From Gnetum montanum (lineage: Eukaryota > Streptophyta > Gnetopsida > Gnetales > Gnetaceae), in the NCBI GenBank assembly GCA_015680685.1, contig MNCI01001919.1, forward strand, positions 154,042 to 218,041: 64,000 nucleotides of DNA, read 5' to 3'. Both the position numbers and the translations under genes were made by a program. The notes below the pieces were generated by a model. It was not told the origin of the DNA and did no database searches. It saw only the letters and a list, made by a program, of their open reading frames with translations. Each line of letters begins with the position of its first letter. Position 1 is the first letter of the stretch. Below, in pieces: positions 21,640 through 34,300 of the stretch.

Positions 21640-23800
21640 ACAAGTATTTTATTTGATCCAACACTTCACTTTGGGATGCTCTAGTAATTTAAGTTAGGAG
21701 AAAGGATGGAAGCTTCAAAAATTATATTGACCTTAAGTAGTTCAATGAAGTGATAGTTAGGAACCAATATCTTTGCTAAAAATAAATTATTTTCTTAACC
21801 AATAGAAAGGTGTTAAAGTATTCTTTAAGAAAAATTTAAATTCTAGATACCATCAAGTTAGGATGAAGAAAAATAATGTTCCAAAGATAGCTTTTAGAAT
21901 AATATATTGACATAATGAATTCTTAATCATGACCTTTAGAGTCATTAATGATCTATTAGAAATCATGCATTTGGTCCTTAAATCAATTTTTTATTATCTA
22001 TATTAATGAAATTTTGGTCTACTCTAAGGATTAATAAGGACCTAAGAAACATTTAAGGACTCTACTATAGACCTTAAAAGAACAACAACCACCTATTCCT
22101 ACTTCTAGGTATGCCTTTTGAAGGAAAGAGATTCAATTCCTTGGTCATATGGTAACAGAAGCAAGTATAGTAGTGGATCCTATCCAGGCAGTAGTGATTA
22201 ATGATTAGTCTGTTCAAACCATAGTTAATGAAATTGAAAACTTTTGTGGCTCAGCAAGTTAGTATAAGTGGTTTGTGGAGAACTTTTTTAAGATATAAAT
22301 ATCCATACATAACTTTCTAAGAAAAGATGACATCTTCTCTTAGAGTGATTCTTCTTAGAAATCTTTTAACTTAAAGAAGAAGTTAACCATAATGCATTTA
22401 GTAATTTCAAAAAGTTCTAAAATACCTTATGATGTTTATAATGATGCTTTAGGAGAAAGATTTGGAGGAATTCTTGTACAATAAGGAAAAGTAGTATCTT
22501 ATGCTTCTAGATAGTTGAAGCCTCATGAGACTAGGCACCTAACACATAATCTTGAACTTGATGTCATTTCTTTTACTTGTAAGATTTCAAGGCACTACTT
22601 ATATGGTGAACATATTACACTTTGAATATAGATCATAAGAGCTTGTGATCCATGATGAGTTAGCTATAGTTAAAGATGAGGTAGAGGATGTGGATTAGAT
22701 TACTAGTAAATTTTAAATTCATAGTGAAATATCACCTTAGCAAGAGTAACATAGTTGAAAATGTACTAAGATGGGAAACTCTTCAACACCACTATATTAC
22801 CTAGTATAAGGGATGAGTTAGCTTCTTAATAACTCTAAGATACTTTCTATTAAGAAAAGATATCTCTACTTCTAGTAGAGAACTAAATATTTTTAGTGGA
22901 TAGTTCAAGATTTTTAAAGCTTAAGAATATGATTTATGTTCTAGTATTAATTAGATAGAGATAGTTTTATCGTTTCCTTCATAGATTATTAAAATTCATA
23001 GCATTCTAACGAAGATTATGTTTGATATAGATACAAAGTTTAGTTCAACATTTTGAAAATATTTTTATAATAGTTTGGATACTATGCTATATCTTAGTTC
23101 ATCCCATCATCCATGAAATGATGGTTAGATGAAGAAGATGGAACAAATATTTTAAGATATTCTCAAAGCTTATGTATTATACTACAAAGATAGTTGAAAC
23201 ACGGTTCTTTTATTTGTAGAATTTTGTTTCATAGAATAGTTTTTATACTTCTTTAAAAGCTATACTATGTAAATTAATGTATGATTTTCTATACCATACA
23301 CCTCCTTACTAGGATACTATAGAAGATAAGCAAAGGACTAGCATGAACATCATTGAAGGAGCTATAGAATAGACTAAGAATCTTAAAAATAGAATTTAAG
23401 TAGCATAGGATATATTCAAAAAATATAAAAATAATAAAATAAGACCTTTAGAATTCAACATTAGAGATAAAGTGTTTTTTATGATTTCTTCTTTAAAAGA
23501 AATTATGAGATTTGGATAGAGAGGAAATTTAACATCATGCTCCACTAATGCCTTTCTAATTTTTGAAAGCTTTTGGAAAGTTACCTACTAGAATGATATT
23601 CAAAAATAGTTATAATTTATTAATGATGTACTGTATGTTTCAATATTAATGAAATATATTTTGAATTTTAGCCATATGATAGATTGGGAAGATGTGTAGA
23701 TAAAACCAAATGTTACTAACATCCTATGTTGAATTAAGATTATAGCTATGATTAAAAGATCATTAAGGAGTTAGATTATTGCTATGGTTTATAATGCTAT
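21640..23800 (+). pseudogene. Heavily decayed chromovirus-like pol (RT, RNase H, integrase)
   Basis: Many stops and frame changes, but the order of motifs is clear. RT: IIYINEILVYSKD (about 21995-22030) and FLGHMVTEASIVVDP (about 22139). RNase H: VYNDALGERFGGILVQ and GKVVSYASR*LKPHETRHLTHNLELD (about 22430-22560), then SRHYLYGE. Integrase: FVEFCFIE near 23215 and SSSHHP*NDG*MKKMEQ (about 23095-23145). The wording of the RNase H and integrase blocks is that of plant chromoviruses (Reina/Del-like). LTRs could not be located. Dead. Confidence 0.6.
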
Positions 23801-26289
23801 TTTGATTACCTTTCCTACTCCTCAGTGCTTCCAAACTAGTTCTTAGGATTTTTTATTAAGATGAGGGTTTCTAGGTAGCATGGGAGGGCAAAGAAGAGTC
23901 TATTGATATTTTTATGCTTCCTATATGCTGGCTAGCACATAGTCTCTTCACCTCTAGCATAAAATTCAAGGATTTATGAGCTTCAATATTTTTTGGCTTG
24001 GCCTTTACTATTTTATGGTTATCAAAGGCTCCAACTAGGGTTCAAGGTTGTGATTGACAATTTAGAAGGTCACTTAAGATTTCATATGAGTATTTTATCT
24101 TTGCCTCTCACATAATTAGGCTAGAAAATGTTTTTATCTTGCATACCCAAGAAATCATTAGATAATTTGTTCTACCTATTTTGGACCATTCCCTGGCCTC
24201 TAGAGGTTTCTTGGTATCAGTGCCTAAGGTTCTAGTATGGCATGGAGCTTTGTTGACCACCATGGATTATAGATGAGCTACCAGAGGTGTACTTTGCCCC
24301 TAGTTAAAGCTTGTAACTTGTTCCATCACCCACCTATCTTGCTAAGCATAATTTCCCAACATAAAAATTTTTTGAAATCTTAAATCCTAATGTACTAGGC
24401 TTTTTCATGTTTTCTTTATTAGTGTGTTATGGGGTCCACTCAAGGTAAAAAGACTATTCAAGTATAGATCTCAAGAAAATATAGTATAATTGGGTATTTT
24501 TCCTTCTAAGAAATGAGTTCACTGGATGTGATGTGGACATTTTAAGTAGAATAGTTTTCCATTTCAACACACAAGTATATGTTAAGTTCAAGCATCTTTA
24601 TTCATGCAACCTTCCTAAGCTTGGTTTTTAGTAGAGGCAATGCTTAGTATCAAGGCTTGATGGATCTAGGCTTTAAGGTTTAGTAGTTGAGAGCATATTT
24701 TCACTCTTCTCCCACCCCAAAGGTAGTGCAGTTGTAGAAGAATTGAAGATTTTGCTCTCGTTTTTCAAGATGTCAAAGAGAAGGGGATAGTCTAATAAAA
24801 ACTTCAGATTGGATGAGGCAGATGAGGTTCCAAGGGTCTTCTTCTAACTTTTCAATTATTTTATTAGTGAGGGCCCTTCAGCCATGATGGCTAGGCACCC
24901 ACTTTTCACTATTTTTTAATTATTTTTTTGAAATGTGAAGACGTTTTTCTTTAGCCTAGGCTTGCTCATTTGAAAATTTTTGGTTTTTCTTGTATCAAAT
25001 GTTGGCTTTAGGATATATGATTGCATTCTGATTGTAATATTATCTTTAGGGATCTTTTCTATCAACAATTAAATTTTTTCAAGCCCATTCTATGCATTTT
25101 GGCCCAAATTTTGTTGAAAACTAGCAAAATTATGTTAATTTTTTTATAAGGTTATGGTGCATGATTTGCAGTTTTTGAGTTCATGGGACTATTGTACTTG
25201 GTCTAGAAATTTCACTAGAGATTAAATAACTATTTTCATAGCTCTTATTAGTGTTTTTTAATATTTTTTATAGACAAGATCATAGTGTTTTCTCTATTTT
25301 CCCATGATTTTTCCACCTCCAAAGATTAACAGTGTTGGCCTACCGAAGAAATTTTCCTTCTAGCATTCTAGCCCCTTGGGGATTGCTGGGATAGTGTAGA
25401 AGGGCTCAACATAAGATTGGAAATTTTTTCTACAATTTTTCCAAAGGTTTTACTAGAGCTATTTCACTACAAATTAGGTATTTTAAGAAAAAGTCCAAGT
25501 AAATCCAAGTCACAATTTGAATTTTTTTTGGTTATTAGTTCAATGTTGAAATGAAATTTGAGCTAATTTATGATTTTTTGTAATGTCTACAACTAGAAAT
25601 TTCTTTTTTAATTTTTTCATGAATTTTTTTCAGCCATTGAACTACTCTATATGGTTGTAGTTTTAGTTCTTGAGCCTACAAGCTTCATAGCCTGCATTCA
25701 CAACATTGGTTAGCTTTTTTGTATTTTTGGAGGGCATCCAAGATCTCTAGAGGTCATTTTAATAATGTAGGAGTGTTCACCAATGTTTTTAATTTTTTTA
25801 AAACTTTCTATAACTTTCCCAAAGTTTTTACTACAACTATTTCACTAGAAACTAGTCTTTCTAGCAAAAATTTCACTAAATTTGAGCTAGAATTTACAAT
25901 ATTTAGAACATGGTTAGAATAGTTTTAATTTGTTACATGCTTGTTCCCATTTTTTAGAGCTTGAAATAAAATTTTTTGAATTTTTATGCATTTTTTTAAC
26001 TATGGGACTACATTCATTAGTTATAGTTTCTTCTTCTTCTTCTTCTTTTTCTTCTTTTGGTTTTTTTTTCTATTTGGTTAATACTTGATTTTTTATAAAA
26101 ATTTGAATAAGCTCAATTTTATTTTTTTACATGATGAAAGTTAATGAGTTTGGTGAATATTGATGTAATTTTATGTAGCAATGCTAACATTACACTTATT
26201 ATTTTGGCTTTTAAGTGTTGGCAAATTTTGTTTATTGTTATCTTATTTTTTTATGTGTTGGCTATAATGGATACTAATTAACCTTAAGT
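23801..26289. other. AT-rich sequence, possibly LTR of the chromovirus remnant, with a diverged direct repeat
   Basis: No convincing ORF. A block at 25431-25484 (TTCCAAAGGTTTTACTAGAG core) recurs, diverged, at 25809-25860, about 378 bases on. A second word (CTATGGGACTAC type) occurs at about 25178, 25634 and 25997. A (TTC)n microsatellite lies at 26027-26057. Confidence 0.4.
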
Positions 26290-26393
26290 GTTCCATGAGG
26301 CGTGTAGGCACTTAGTCTATGGAGTTCTACCAGATCATGCGTGCTATGCTCATATTCGTATGGTTTAGTGTAGGGATTCCTCGCCACTCATCA
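26290..26393 (+). mobile_element. 3' end of an Athila-like LTR
   Basis: The reverse complement of this stretch matches the LTRs starting at 47666, 50369 and 63501 (shared core AACCATACGAATA...GGTACCCCTACAC-type words and the TGATGA terminus). It ends in TCATCA. Upstream of about 26290 the similarity stops, so the LTR is truncated or diverged there. Confidence 0.7.
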
Positions 26394-26394
26394 T

Positions 26395-26412
26395 TGGCGC
26401 TGTTGCCAAGGA
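26395..26412 (+). other. Primer-binding site, tRNA-Asp type (Athila)
   Basis: TGGCGCTGTTGCCAAGGA, one base after the LTR. It differs from the Athila-type tRNA-Asp site as I know it only at CpG and C/G transition positions. Confidence 0.7.
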
Positions 26413-26535
26413 CTAAGTGTTTGAGCGCTAAGTAGAACATAGGAGATCACTCACATCGTTGGGAGCTTAAAAAAAGCTTAGGGTTAATTAAAAGAAAAAT
26501 TATATAATGGTTAAGCAGCACACCGAATAATAAAC

Positions 26536-28900
26536 ATGTCTTCTTATTCTCACAAGAGCATTACACCACCTAGGGACCATACAAGAAACAGTTGGCAGTC
26601 TAAAACACATAACCAAAATGAGCCAGTTCCTCAACAATATAGGATGGTATATACTCATCCCAATGAGTACATATCCAACTTTACTTTTATCCTTCATCAG
26701 GATGAACAAATGCGCTGGAGAGACTTGCAAGGTAACATAGTGTTACCTCCAGATCGTGCAATCTCTAACATGCTTCTCCGTGCTTTGGCATAGATAAGAA
26801 TGACAGAATTATATGTTGAATACGTTGCAGTAGATTTTAACACAAGGGATTATCATCCCACAGAAGCACAACATCTTAGGGACTCAAGGTAGGAGATCCA
26901 TCATACATTGTTGAAGGGAAAAGGGCTCTCGCACATCCTAAGTGAAATTGGAAATGGTGAACCACTTATAATGGGTTCTCCATCAAATGATGTTCCCCCT
27001 CCTAAAAATAGTGAGGAGGTGGGGTATCAGAACCTTTGCTCCATGATACACAACCTTGGTTCTGATCCCCATGAAAGCCAAGTATTCACGGAGGGAACAA
27101 CAACACATGACAAGGATGGACACTCAAATCATCATCATGATCATGGCCATGTACACAGAAGAGAAGGTAGGAAACATTTTCATGGTGATGGTTCTCCTTC
27201 TTCTTCCCCTTCATCTCATCATTCACCCTCTCTTTCCACATCAGGGCGTAGTCACCAAGAGCATAACGGTGAGGATAAAGGTAAGAGAAATGAGAGACCT
27301 CGACGAGAGAGTCGAGAGAGAGGATGAGGGCAATCAAGAGAATAAAGGCATGAATGAAGGAAAAGTAGGGAACAATGTAGACATCATAGACGTCATGAAA
27401 AAGATGATCATGACAAACCCCTACTTGCCATCCAAAGCATGCTAGATATTATGGAGGTAGTGAGAATACCAACAAGGTATCAAAAGTATAGTCAGATCAA
27501 GCGCTTAGACATGAACAATATTCCATAATTTGAAGGGGGATACAATGCGGATCTGAAAAATCATTTATAGGCATTCCATGATGCCTGAACCTTGCAGAAC
27601 ATAGATAATAAGTGGTAGAAACTAAAGTTATTTCCCAGGACACTCATAAAGGAAGCAGAGAGTTGGTACCGGTCCTTAGAACCGGAAACCATTAGGAGGT
27701 GGAGTATGATGTTAGAACTCTTCAATGATAAATATCAAATGTACTCCAGAGTGTCTAATTTGTGTAAGCAGATCCAAGGATGGAAGCAAGGTACTCATGA
27801 ACTCTTGGAAGTTGCCATGGGCTGCTACTACGCATTATTACATTGTTGCCCAGGCCATGGTTATGCAGAGCAGGATCAACTTCACCATCTCATAGATGGC
27901 CTAAGGTATGAAACTAGGAGAACCCTTGGGACTTATGCCCAAGGGAGATTATTAGAACTTAGATCCCATGAAATTCATTGCTTCTTGGAATAATTAGCTA
28001 AATAATAAGGGGAGCTAAGAAAAAGAGAGAGTGGGGAAGAATATAATCGTGATCCTTCCCTTCGAAAGAGGGGAGTAAGATTTTGTGATGAAGAGGATGA
28101 GTCGCCACTCGAAGAGTTTTTGAACAGAAAAACCTTGCCACTTTAGAAACTAACAATGTAAGTATCATCCAAGGTAGATAAAATATGGAGCTCCTTAGAT
28201 AGTAAAATTGAAATTGTCCTAAATATTGTAGAGGATTCTAAGGAGGAATGAAGTAGTGATAAGGACAAGAAAAAGCGGAGAGATTTAGGCCCTACACATG
28301 ACAAGGGTAAGGAAAAAATAACTATCTCTGATGAGGTTGTGGATTCAGACACAAACAATGATGGTGGATGTGAGATCTACCAATATGACCATCCTAAGGG
28401 ATGTTGTCCAATCATCTCACATCTACAAGAGTCTAGGGTGTATGCACTCAACCCGAGACTTAATAGACAGAAGACACCCCGAAGGTTACCTTTTCCCCAA
28501 GGTAACCCAAGGTAGTTCCACCAATCGTTGACATACTATCCAAGTGGAACTCCACCACAATCCATTAGACAACATCAGCAGTAGCAATACCCACAGTCAT
28601 GGGGGATGCCACCACCCAGGAAATAGTACCCTTACAGGCAACCAGACCCATATGGCTACTACGTGCAGCAGCCGATTTCTCCAAGTGACTCCATGGGTCA
28701 CACAACTCCCCAATGTCACTACCAAGTTCGGGAGTACTTTAGAAGGACTCCTTCTCCTTTGGGAGATTCTCCATACCCATACCATCCTCCAAATCCATTT
28801 GCACCTCTTCCACTAGTAGTTCCCATACCTCCTGCTCCAAAAATGCAAGGCGAACTCCCCACTCAACTACAATAACGTAACGCTACGAGAGCCTTAACTA
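26536..28900 (+). pseudogene. gag: gag of the Athila-like element (26-30 kb copy)
   Basis: A single frame (plus frame 1) from ATG 26536 (MSSYSHKS) into protease, with about 20 TAG/TGA/TAA stops. Blocks in order: an N-terminal YTHPNEYISNFTFILHQDEQ block also seen in the copies at 47.5 and 50.2 kb; a His/Ser/Arg-rich low-complexity zone (27100-27340); the capsid-like region FPRTLIKEAESWYRSLEPE to GLRYETRRTLGTYAQGRLLE (about 27625-27990); a Lys/Glu-rich zone; GGCEIYQYDHPKGCC (about 28365-28410); and a Pro/Tyr/Gln-rich tail. The shared start supports the ATG at 26536. The one long frame kept over 3 kb shows that point mutation, not indels, destroyed it. Confidence 0.8.
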
Positions 28901-29634
28901 TTCAACACATTGCTAGTTCTAAAAACTACAATAAGAGAATACCTTTCTTCAGAACCAAAAGCCCAAACAAGTTCTCACAAACACAAGCGGTTGAGTCTAG
29001 GTATGCTCCTCCAACACATAAGGCTTTGAAGCACCCTTCAGTCCAACAACAAAGCTTAACACATACGATTATGTTAACACATATTTTAACTGACTGGATC
29101 AAGGTAGGCCACATTCCCAGAAAACTATCGAACCCTGGAAGTTGCTTAATCTACCTCCAAGTTGCTGGGAATGAACCTCATAAGGCTCTTCTTGACTCAG
29201 GTTCTGGAGTCAACTTAATATCACGAGAAATGTATCAAGCCTGGAACCTGCCCCAACTTAAGAAGAGCAATATCCAACTAGAGTTGGCTGACCAGTCCAT
29301 CATCATTCCCTTGGGATTGGTGGAAGACATTGTTACCACTGTGTATGGTTGGTCCTACCCAACTGATTTCTTGGTGATAGAAGTTAACAAGACTGAAGGG
29401 GACTTCCCAATTATAATGGGAAGCGCATGGCTAAGCACAATAGATGCATGCCTAGGGATTCATGATATTTTCTTGGAGATATCTAAGGTAAATATTTATG
29501 GAAAGATTGAGAAGAAGAAAGTTCCATGCATTACATACAGTGACTCAAAGTGTGATGACATGGAGGAATGCTCAGCATCCCTTCCATGCAACTGTGTGCC
29601 CAAGAAACACAAATACAAAGGTGCCTGTATGTAG
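28901..29634 (+). pseudogene. pro: Aspartic protease of the Athila-like element (26-30 kb copy)
   Basis: Same frame as gag; the 202-codon open stretch from 29026 is intact. Catalytic loop ALLDSGSGVNLIS (about 29188-29226) with Asp-Ser-Gly preserved, and IIMGSAWLS (about 29411-29437) as the C-terminal block. Ends at TAG after ..KYKGACM. No RT follows, so this copy is internally deleted. Confidence 0.8.
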
Positions 29635-30420
29635 CAACCACACAAGTAGTGGACACCCCGTAATTGAAAGCTACTAGAAAGAGCAACCCATCAACATGCA
29701 TGGATCGAACTGGGGAAACAACCCATGCTCGTAATGAAGGCATAGACACATTGGAATATGAGCATTGCCAACTTCCACCCCTTAATCTAAGAACATCAAT
29801 TGGGAGAAGTTGGACACTTCTAAGAAATTCAAATAAACGTTCATTATTTTGGATCTCTCCCTTTCCATTTAGTCATGGGAGCGATGGCCACCTATTCTAA
29901 TCATTTGGGGCCCTCAGTTCTTTTAAGTTTTTATTTTATACATTTTTTTTACACATTTTTTTTTACAAATTTCTTTAAATTTTCTTGTTTTTGTTTTACA
30001 ACATCATTATACTTTTTCATGTTTTGGTGTGTATGTGTGTTATCCACCTTGTAAGTTTGTCATCCAATAATTGTTCTTCATGATGGTATGAACTATTTTT
30101 ATATTAATTTCTAATGTTTGGTTTTTACCTTTAATTTATGATGTTGATACTAAGGTATGGTTCTTTTGATATAGTAGGCAATGAGTTCACTTCATCCATA
30201 CATCTACAATTTTCTATGGTCTCTCTCAGCTTGGAAATGTACAGTCCCTTTCTAATAAGAACTATAACGAATTGGTGATTGGGTATTTCTCCAACTAAGG
30301 AAGGACTCAAGGATTGAAAAGGGTGTGAATTCAAGGGAACTTGATGCATTTGTGTTGGCTTTTCTCTTGGGTGCTTGGATGTTTTCTTCTTGAGTTTTCT
30401 TACCGTTTCGACGTCACTCA
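29635..30420. other. Segment downstream of the Athila-like protease, pol missing
   Basis: The frame continues briefly with coding-like content to about 29900, followed by T-rich DNA. No RT, RNase H, integrase or second LTR was recognised, so a large deletion or truncation has removed the 3' half of the element. Confidence 0.45.
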
Positions 30421-33400
30421 ATTATCAGGAAGCTGAGCTAATTAAAATAACAAAGTCTTTACATGGTATGGTTCTCACACATAAACATATAAAACAAAAA
30501 AAAGGAAGAAAGTCATGTGAACTAATTATCAATCTTGAAGATGCATATGAAAGATTAGGCATTATCATACTACATAATTTCTTCACCTTAATTCTTTTTA
30601 CATTTATCAAGGTGCTCAAAAATTATTCTCATATGGATGTCACCATGGTGATGAAAAGTAAAAATAAGGAGTTGATTTCATGGTTGTTCATGGAAGCCTT
30701 CACCAAATCAAAGAAAATCCATCATGAATATTTTTGAAATAAATTAGTATATTAATGTAAATCAAAAGGAATGGAATAGAGTTGAGGTTGAATACATGGC
30801 ATAATCCATAATGTATGTAGTGTTGCAACACTAAAGATTCAAAAATAACATTATACATTTAGAGTCATCTATTAATTTATTCAAGGTGTTAGTATAGAAG
30901 AACCCCATGGAAGAGATACCAATTAATAAACATGCTTGGAAATATTTTGAAAATATAAATCTAAATGAATATTTAGCTCTAATCAAAGACATGATGAATA
31001 CAGGCCTCAGCTAGATCTCAAAGATAAATGCCTTTTTTGTAAGTAATGATCTATTGTGCAATTTAATGTACATGAATTACACCATGTTGGGATATTACTT
31101 CAAAGTTGAAGCCTATAGTATAATTCTAAGGAATAATAAGATAGTATTTAAATCTATTTTGTCACAACATAAGGTATTATACAAAGATATAACATTAGAA
31201 AAAATAAAGGAGATGTTGAAGGTGCACTAAAGCTAGAAAAGATTCAATCACAAGAATTATCTACACTATACTAAATAAGAGATACTATGGACTTAAGCAT
31301 AGAAGAAAATTTAGCAAAATGATTACAGAAATTGATGATATGGAACATTGAGTTATAGGTTCATAATTTGATAAGGCATAATAAGATCTTTAAACTTTAT
31401 GATGAAATTGTGAATTTCTACAACCATATGAAGGATTTTACTCTATAGAATAATGGTTTAATAGAGAAATTTAACATGGAGAAAAAGACGCTAAAAGTCA
31501 CAATGTGTTATTTACAAGAACATATTGTTACCAATAGTTTCATATCCCATTATGCATATCTATTAAGATTTACTTCAAGGATTATAAAATTTAGTATGGT
31601 TCCACCATAATACCATCATCACTCTTAGATATTTTTAGTAAGGCCAAAAAATAGTTCAAATAGTCTACTAAATATAAGGTAAAAGAAAAATCATAGGATA
31701 TTCTTTCACCACCTTTAAGTGCTTCTACAATTCCAAAAGATTCCATTGAAATGGATTCACTCACAAAAATACAATAATCATTAGCTAATATTTTTAATAA
31801 TCTTATAAGTGAATATATAGACTCTTTTATTGATTGATGATCAATTTTTTTTGTTGTTAATCTTAATCCAATTGTAATCTCTCTCATTTTATGATGAAAT
31901 TAATTAATCTTTAATTTACCATGATAGCATAGGTTTCTTTCCTATAGTTTACAAACTTGTTAAGTTACAAAATATTTTTAAGGAGATATTTATCCCTAAG
32001 ATCTCTAGTCATTTTCCCTCGTGTTTCAAGAATTGCTTAAAAATGATCAAAATGAGTTACAACATTCATTTAGAAAATATACATTACTTAATATTATATT
32101 TTATTAACTCCTCTTTACATTACTAGTTAGATAATCTATTGGTAATTCTTAGGCCTTATGGTTCTCATTTTTTAAATGTAATTTTATCTTGGAATTTCAC
32201 TCAAAAACATTACTCCACACCATTCATTGGGCCTATAATCTCTAATTTTTGCAGTTTTGTGAAGACTAGTCATGATGTAATGATCTTTTACACTTCATCT
32301 ATGTAAATTCATGGATTTGATTATATCTAGCACAACAACATTATTGTTAACTCTATGTTAAGCTTAAGGGATGTTATTGAAGATTTGATATATTCTAGTA
32401 AGCTTAACATGCTAGTTTATGTCTATATATAATCACATTATAAAAATTAGTGTACAATATCATGATATGCAATATCATCTATGGTGTATGTATCAACTTA
32501 GTTGTGCTTAATTAAGTTTATTAACTAATAATAACTAATCATTGTGTTTGTTCATTTTATAGTTATGAATATTCCATTATAACTATATAAGTGATGATTC
32601 TAGTATAATATTAATATACAATATAACACAAAAAAATATGTAATACAATGTAAAACATAGTATTTATATTATAATAGAGATACTTGGTTGCCTTATTTTT
32701 CTTTATTACTTTTTAGTTTATGTTCTTATGTTTAACATGTATAACATTGTGAATTTTATTTATGTCATGGTTCATGTTTTTCTCAATTACAATAGTCATG
32801 AAATTATTTCTTTCATATCCTAGATTTGGTGATTAACATCATTAAACTTTAACAATAAGCACATTATAAAAGCCAAAGCAACATAATATATAAATCATCA
32901 TCATGATAAACTAACTCTTCCTTGATAACTTGCCAAGGTCACACACAAAAATTTTTAAATAATAAACATAATATAATATTCAAAGCCTATGAAATAGGTG
33001 TAACAAGCTTTCTTTGATGTCCCCATTCCCAAATGATGCTGCTACATAACAAAGATGGTGCATCTTCATAACAGGTGTTATCATTATCATAACAAAATCA
33101 GAAAGGGCATGTTGTAATTAAGACTCAATAGGGCATATTGTAATAATATACATGTCTCTTGAGGTGAACTTTGGGGGTTTAACCTAAATCATTTATACCT
33201 GAGCTTGGAGGTCATGCCAACAAGAAATAGTAGAGTTGATACAGGTGAGTCATGAGAGTTACGTGAAGTGGAACAAGAAGTGGACTAGCCATCCTTTCTG
33301 GCTGGTTGTAGGCCTAACCATGATGGTGGTACTGGATTGCCTCTAAGGGATAGATTTTGAAAGAAGAAAATCCCAAGGAACACTATCAAAGCATGATCCA

Positions 33401-33630
33401 AATACACTACTCCATATTAATAAGGCCTTATTTTCTTTCTCTTGCTACATTTTTCCTATTATTTCCTTTATGGATAATGTTGAATGTTACATATATTTGA
33501 TGTTTGGTATATTATCTTCTCATGCATAATGTGTAATATAACATATATTTGACATTTTCCATGACATCTGGGTATGGGATGTCATACTTTCACTCCTCCA
33601 TCGATCCTTTCTAGATCCTAGTTTGATGAG
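30421..33630. other. AT-rich sequence, nothing recognised
   Basis: Short ORFs at 30375-30737 (+) and 31591-31887 (-) show no family motif. I see no repeats or terminal structures. Confidence 0.4.
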
Positions 33631-33639
33631 ATGAGCATT

Positions 33640-34300
33640 GAGCCTTTGGATGATGATCCTTTAGTTTTGTTGATGTTAATTAAGGATTTTCCCTATCTCC
33701 TACTTTATTTGGACTTTTTATTAATAATCATGAAGAATTAATGCTTATAGTAACAACTAATTTTGTGATCATAATTATAAGTAGCCCTATCAAACTCTTA
33801 CTCTTTACTAATGATGTTGTCTTAATTTCAAATTTAATGAAAATGTTTTAGCAAATTGTTCATACTCGTAATGAATTTTATCAACATTGGAAAATGAAAT
33901 TTAATATTTTTTAAAATATATATATAATTATTTTTGGTATACATAATAAGATGTATAATTTTACTATAGGATATGAACACATGGATATCTTTTTTCTTAC
34001 AAATATCTTTTCCTAGAATTCTACTAAAATAAAGAAAATAAGATCAATGCATTAGTCAAAGAGTTTCAAGTGGTATAAAAGCCTTATTTTATTTAAAAAT
34101 AGAACATAAGGAGGAATCTATTCTAGCTTGAAATATCCAACAATAACTTTATCATGGCATTATTCCATATAATATTCTTTATAGTTATGTTGTATTAGCT
34201 TCTACTCTATTAAATATGTATCAGAAATAAATAAAAGAGATTTTAAAGCTTTTTTTTCTTGATTAATTTAACATAAAGAGATAAACATAATATAATATTA
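33640..34300 (+). pseudogene. Fragment of a non-LTR (LINE) reverse transcriptase
   Basis: Plus-strand blocks FSLSPTLFGLF (about 33686-33720) and LLLFTNDVVLISNL (about 33800-33840), then EFYQHWKMKFNI (about 33865-33905). They follow the usual order of the LINE RT palm: PLSP.LF, then [FY]ADD..L, then the ..W.LK.N block. The catalytic ADD is TND here. Only about 0.6 kb is recognisable. Confidence 0.55.

Noticed and set aside
27056-27445. His/Met-rich ORF in a second frame of the Athila-like gag
   Set aside because: Alternative frame of the low-complexity gag zone; the gag frame is continuous from 26536 to 29634.
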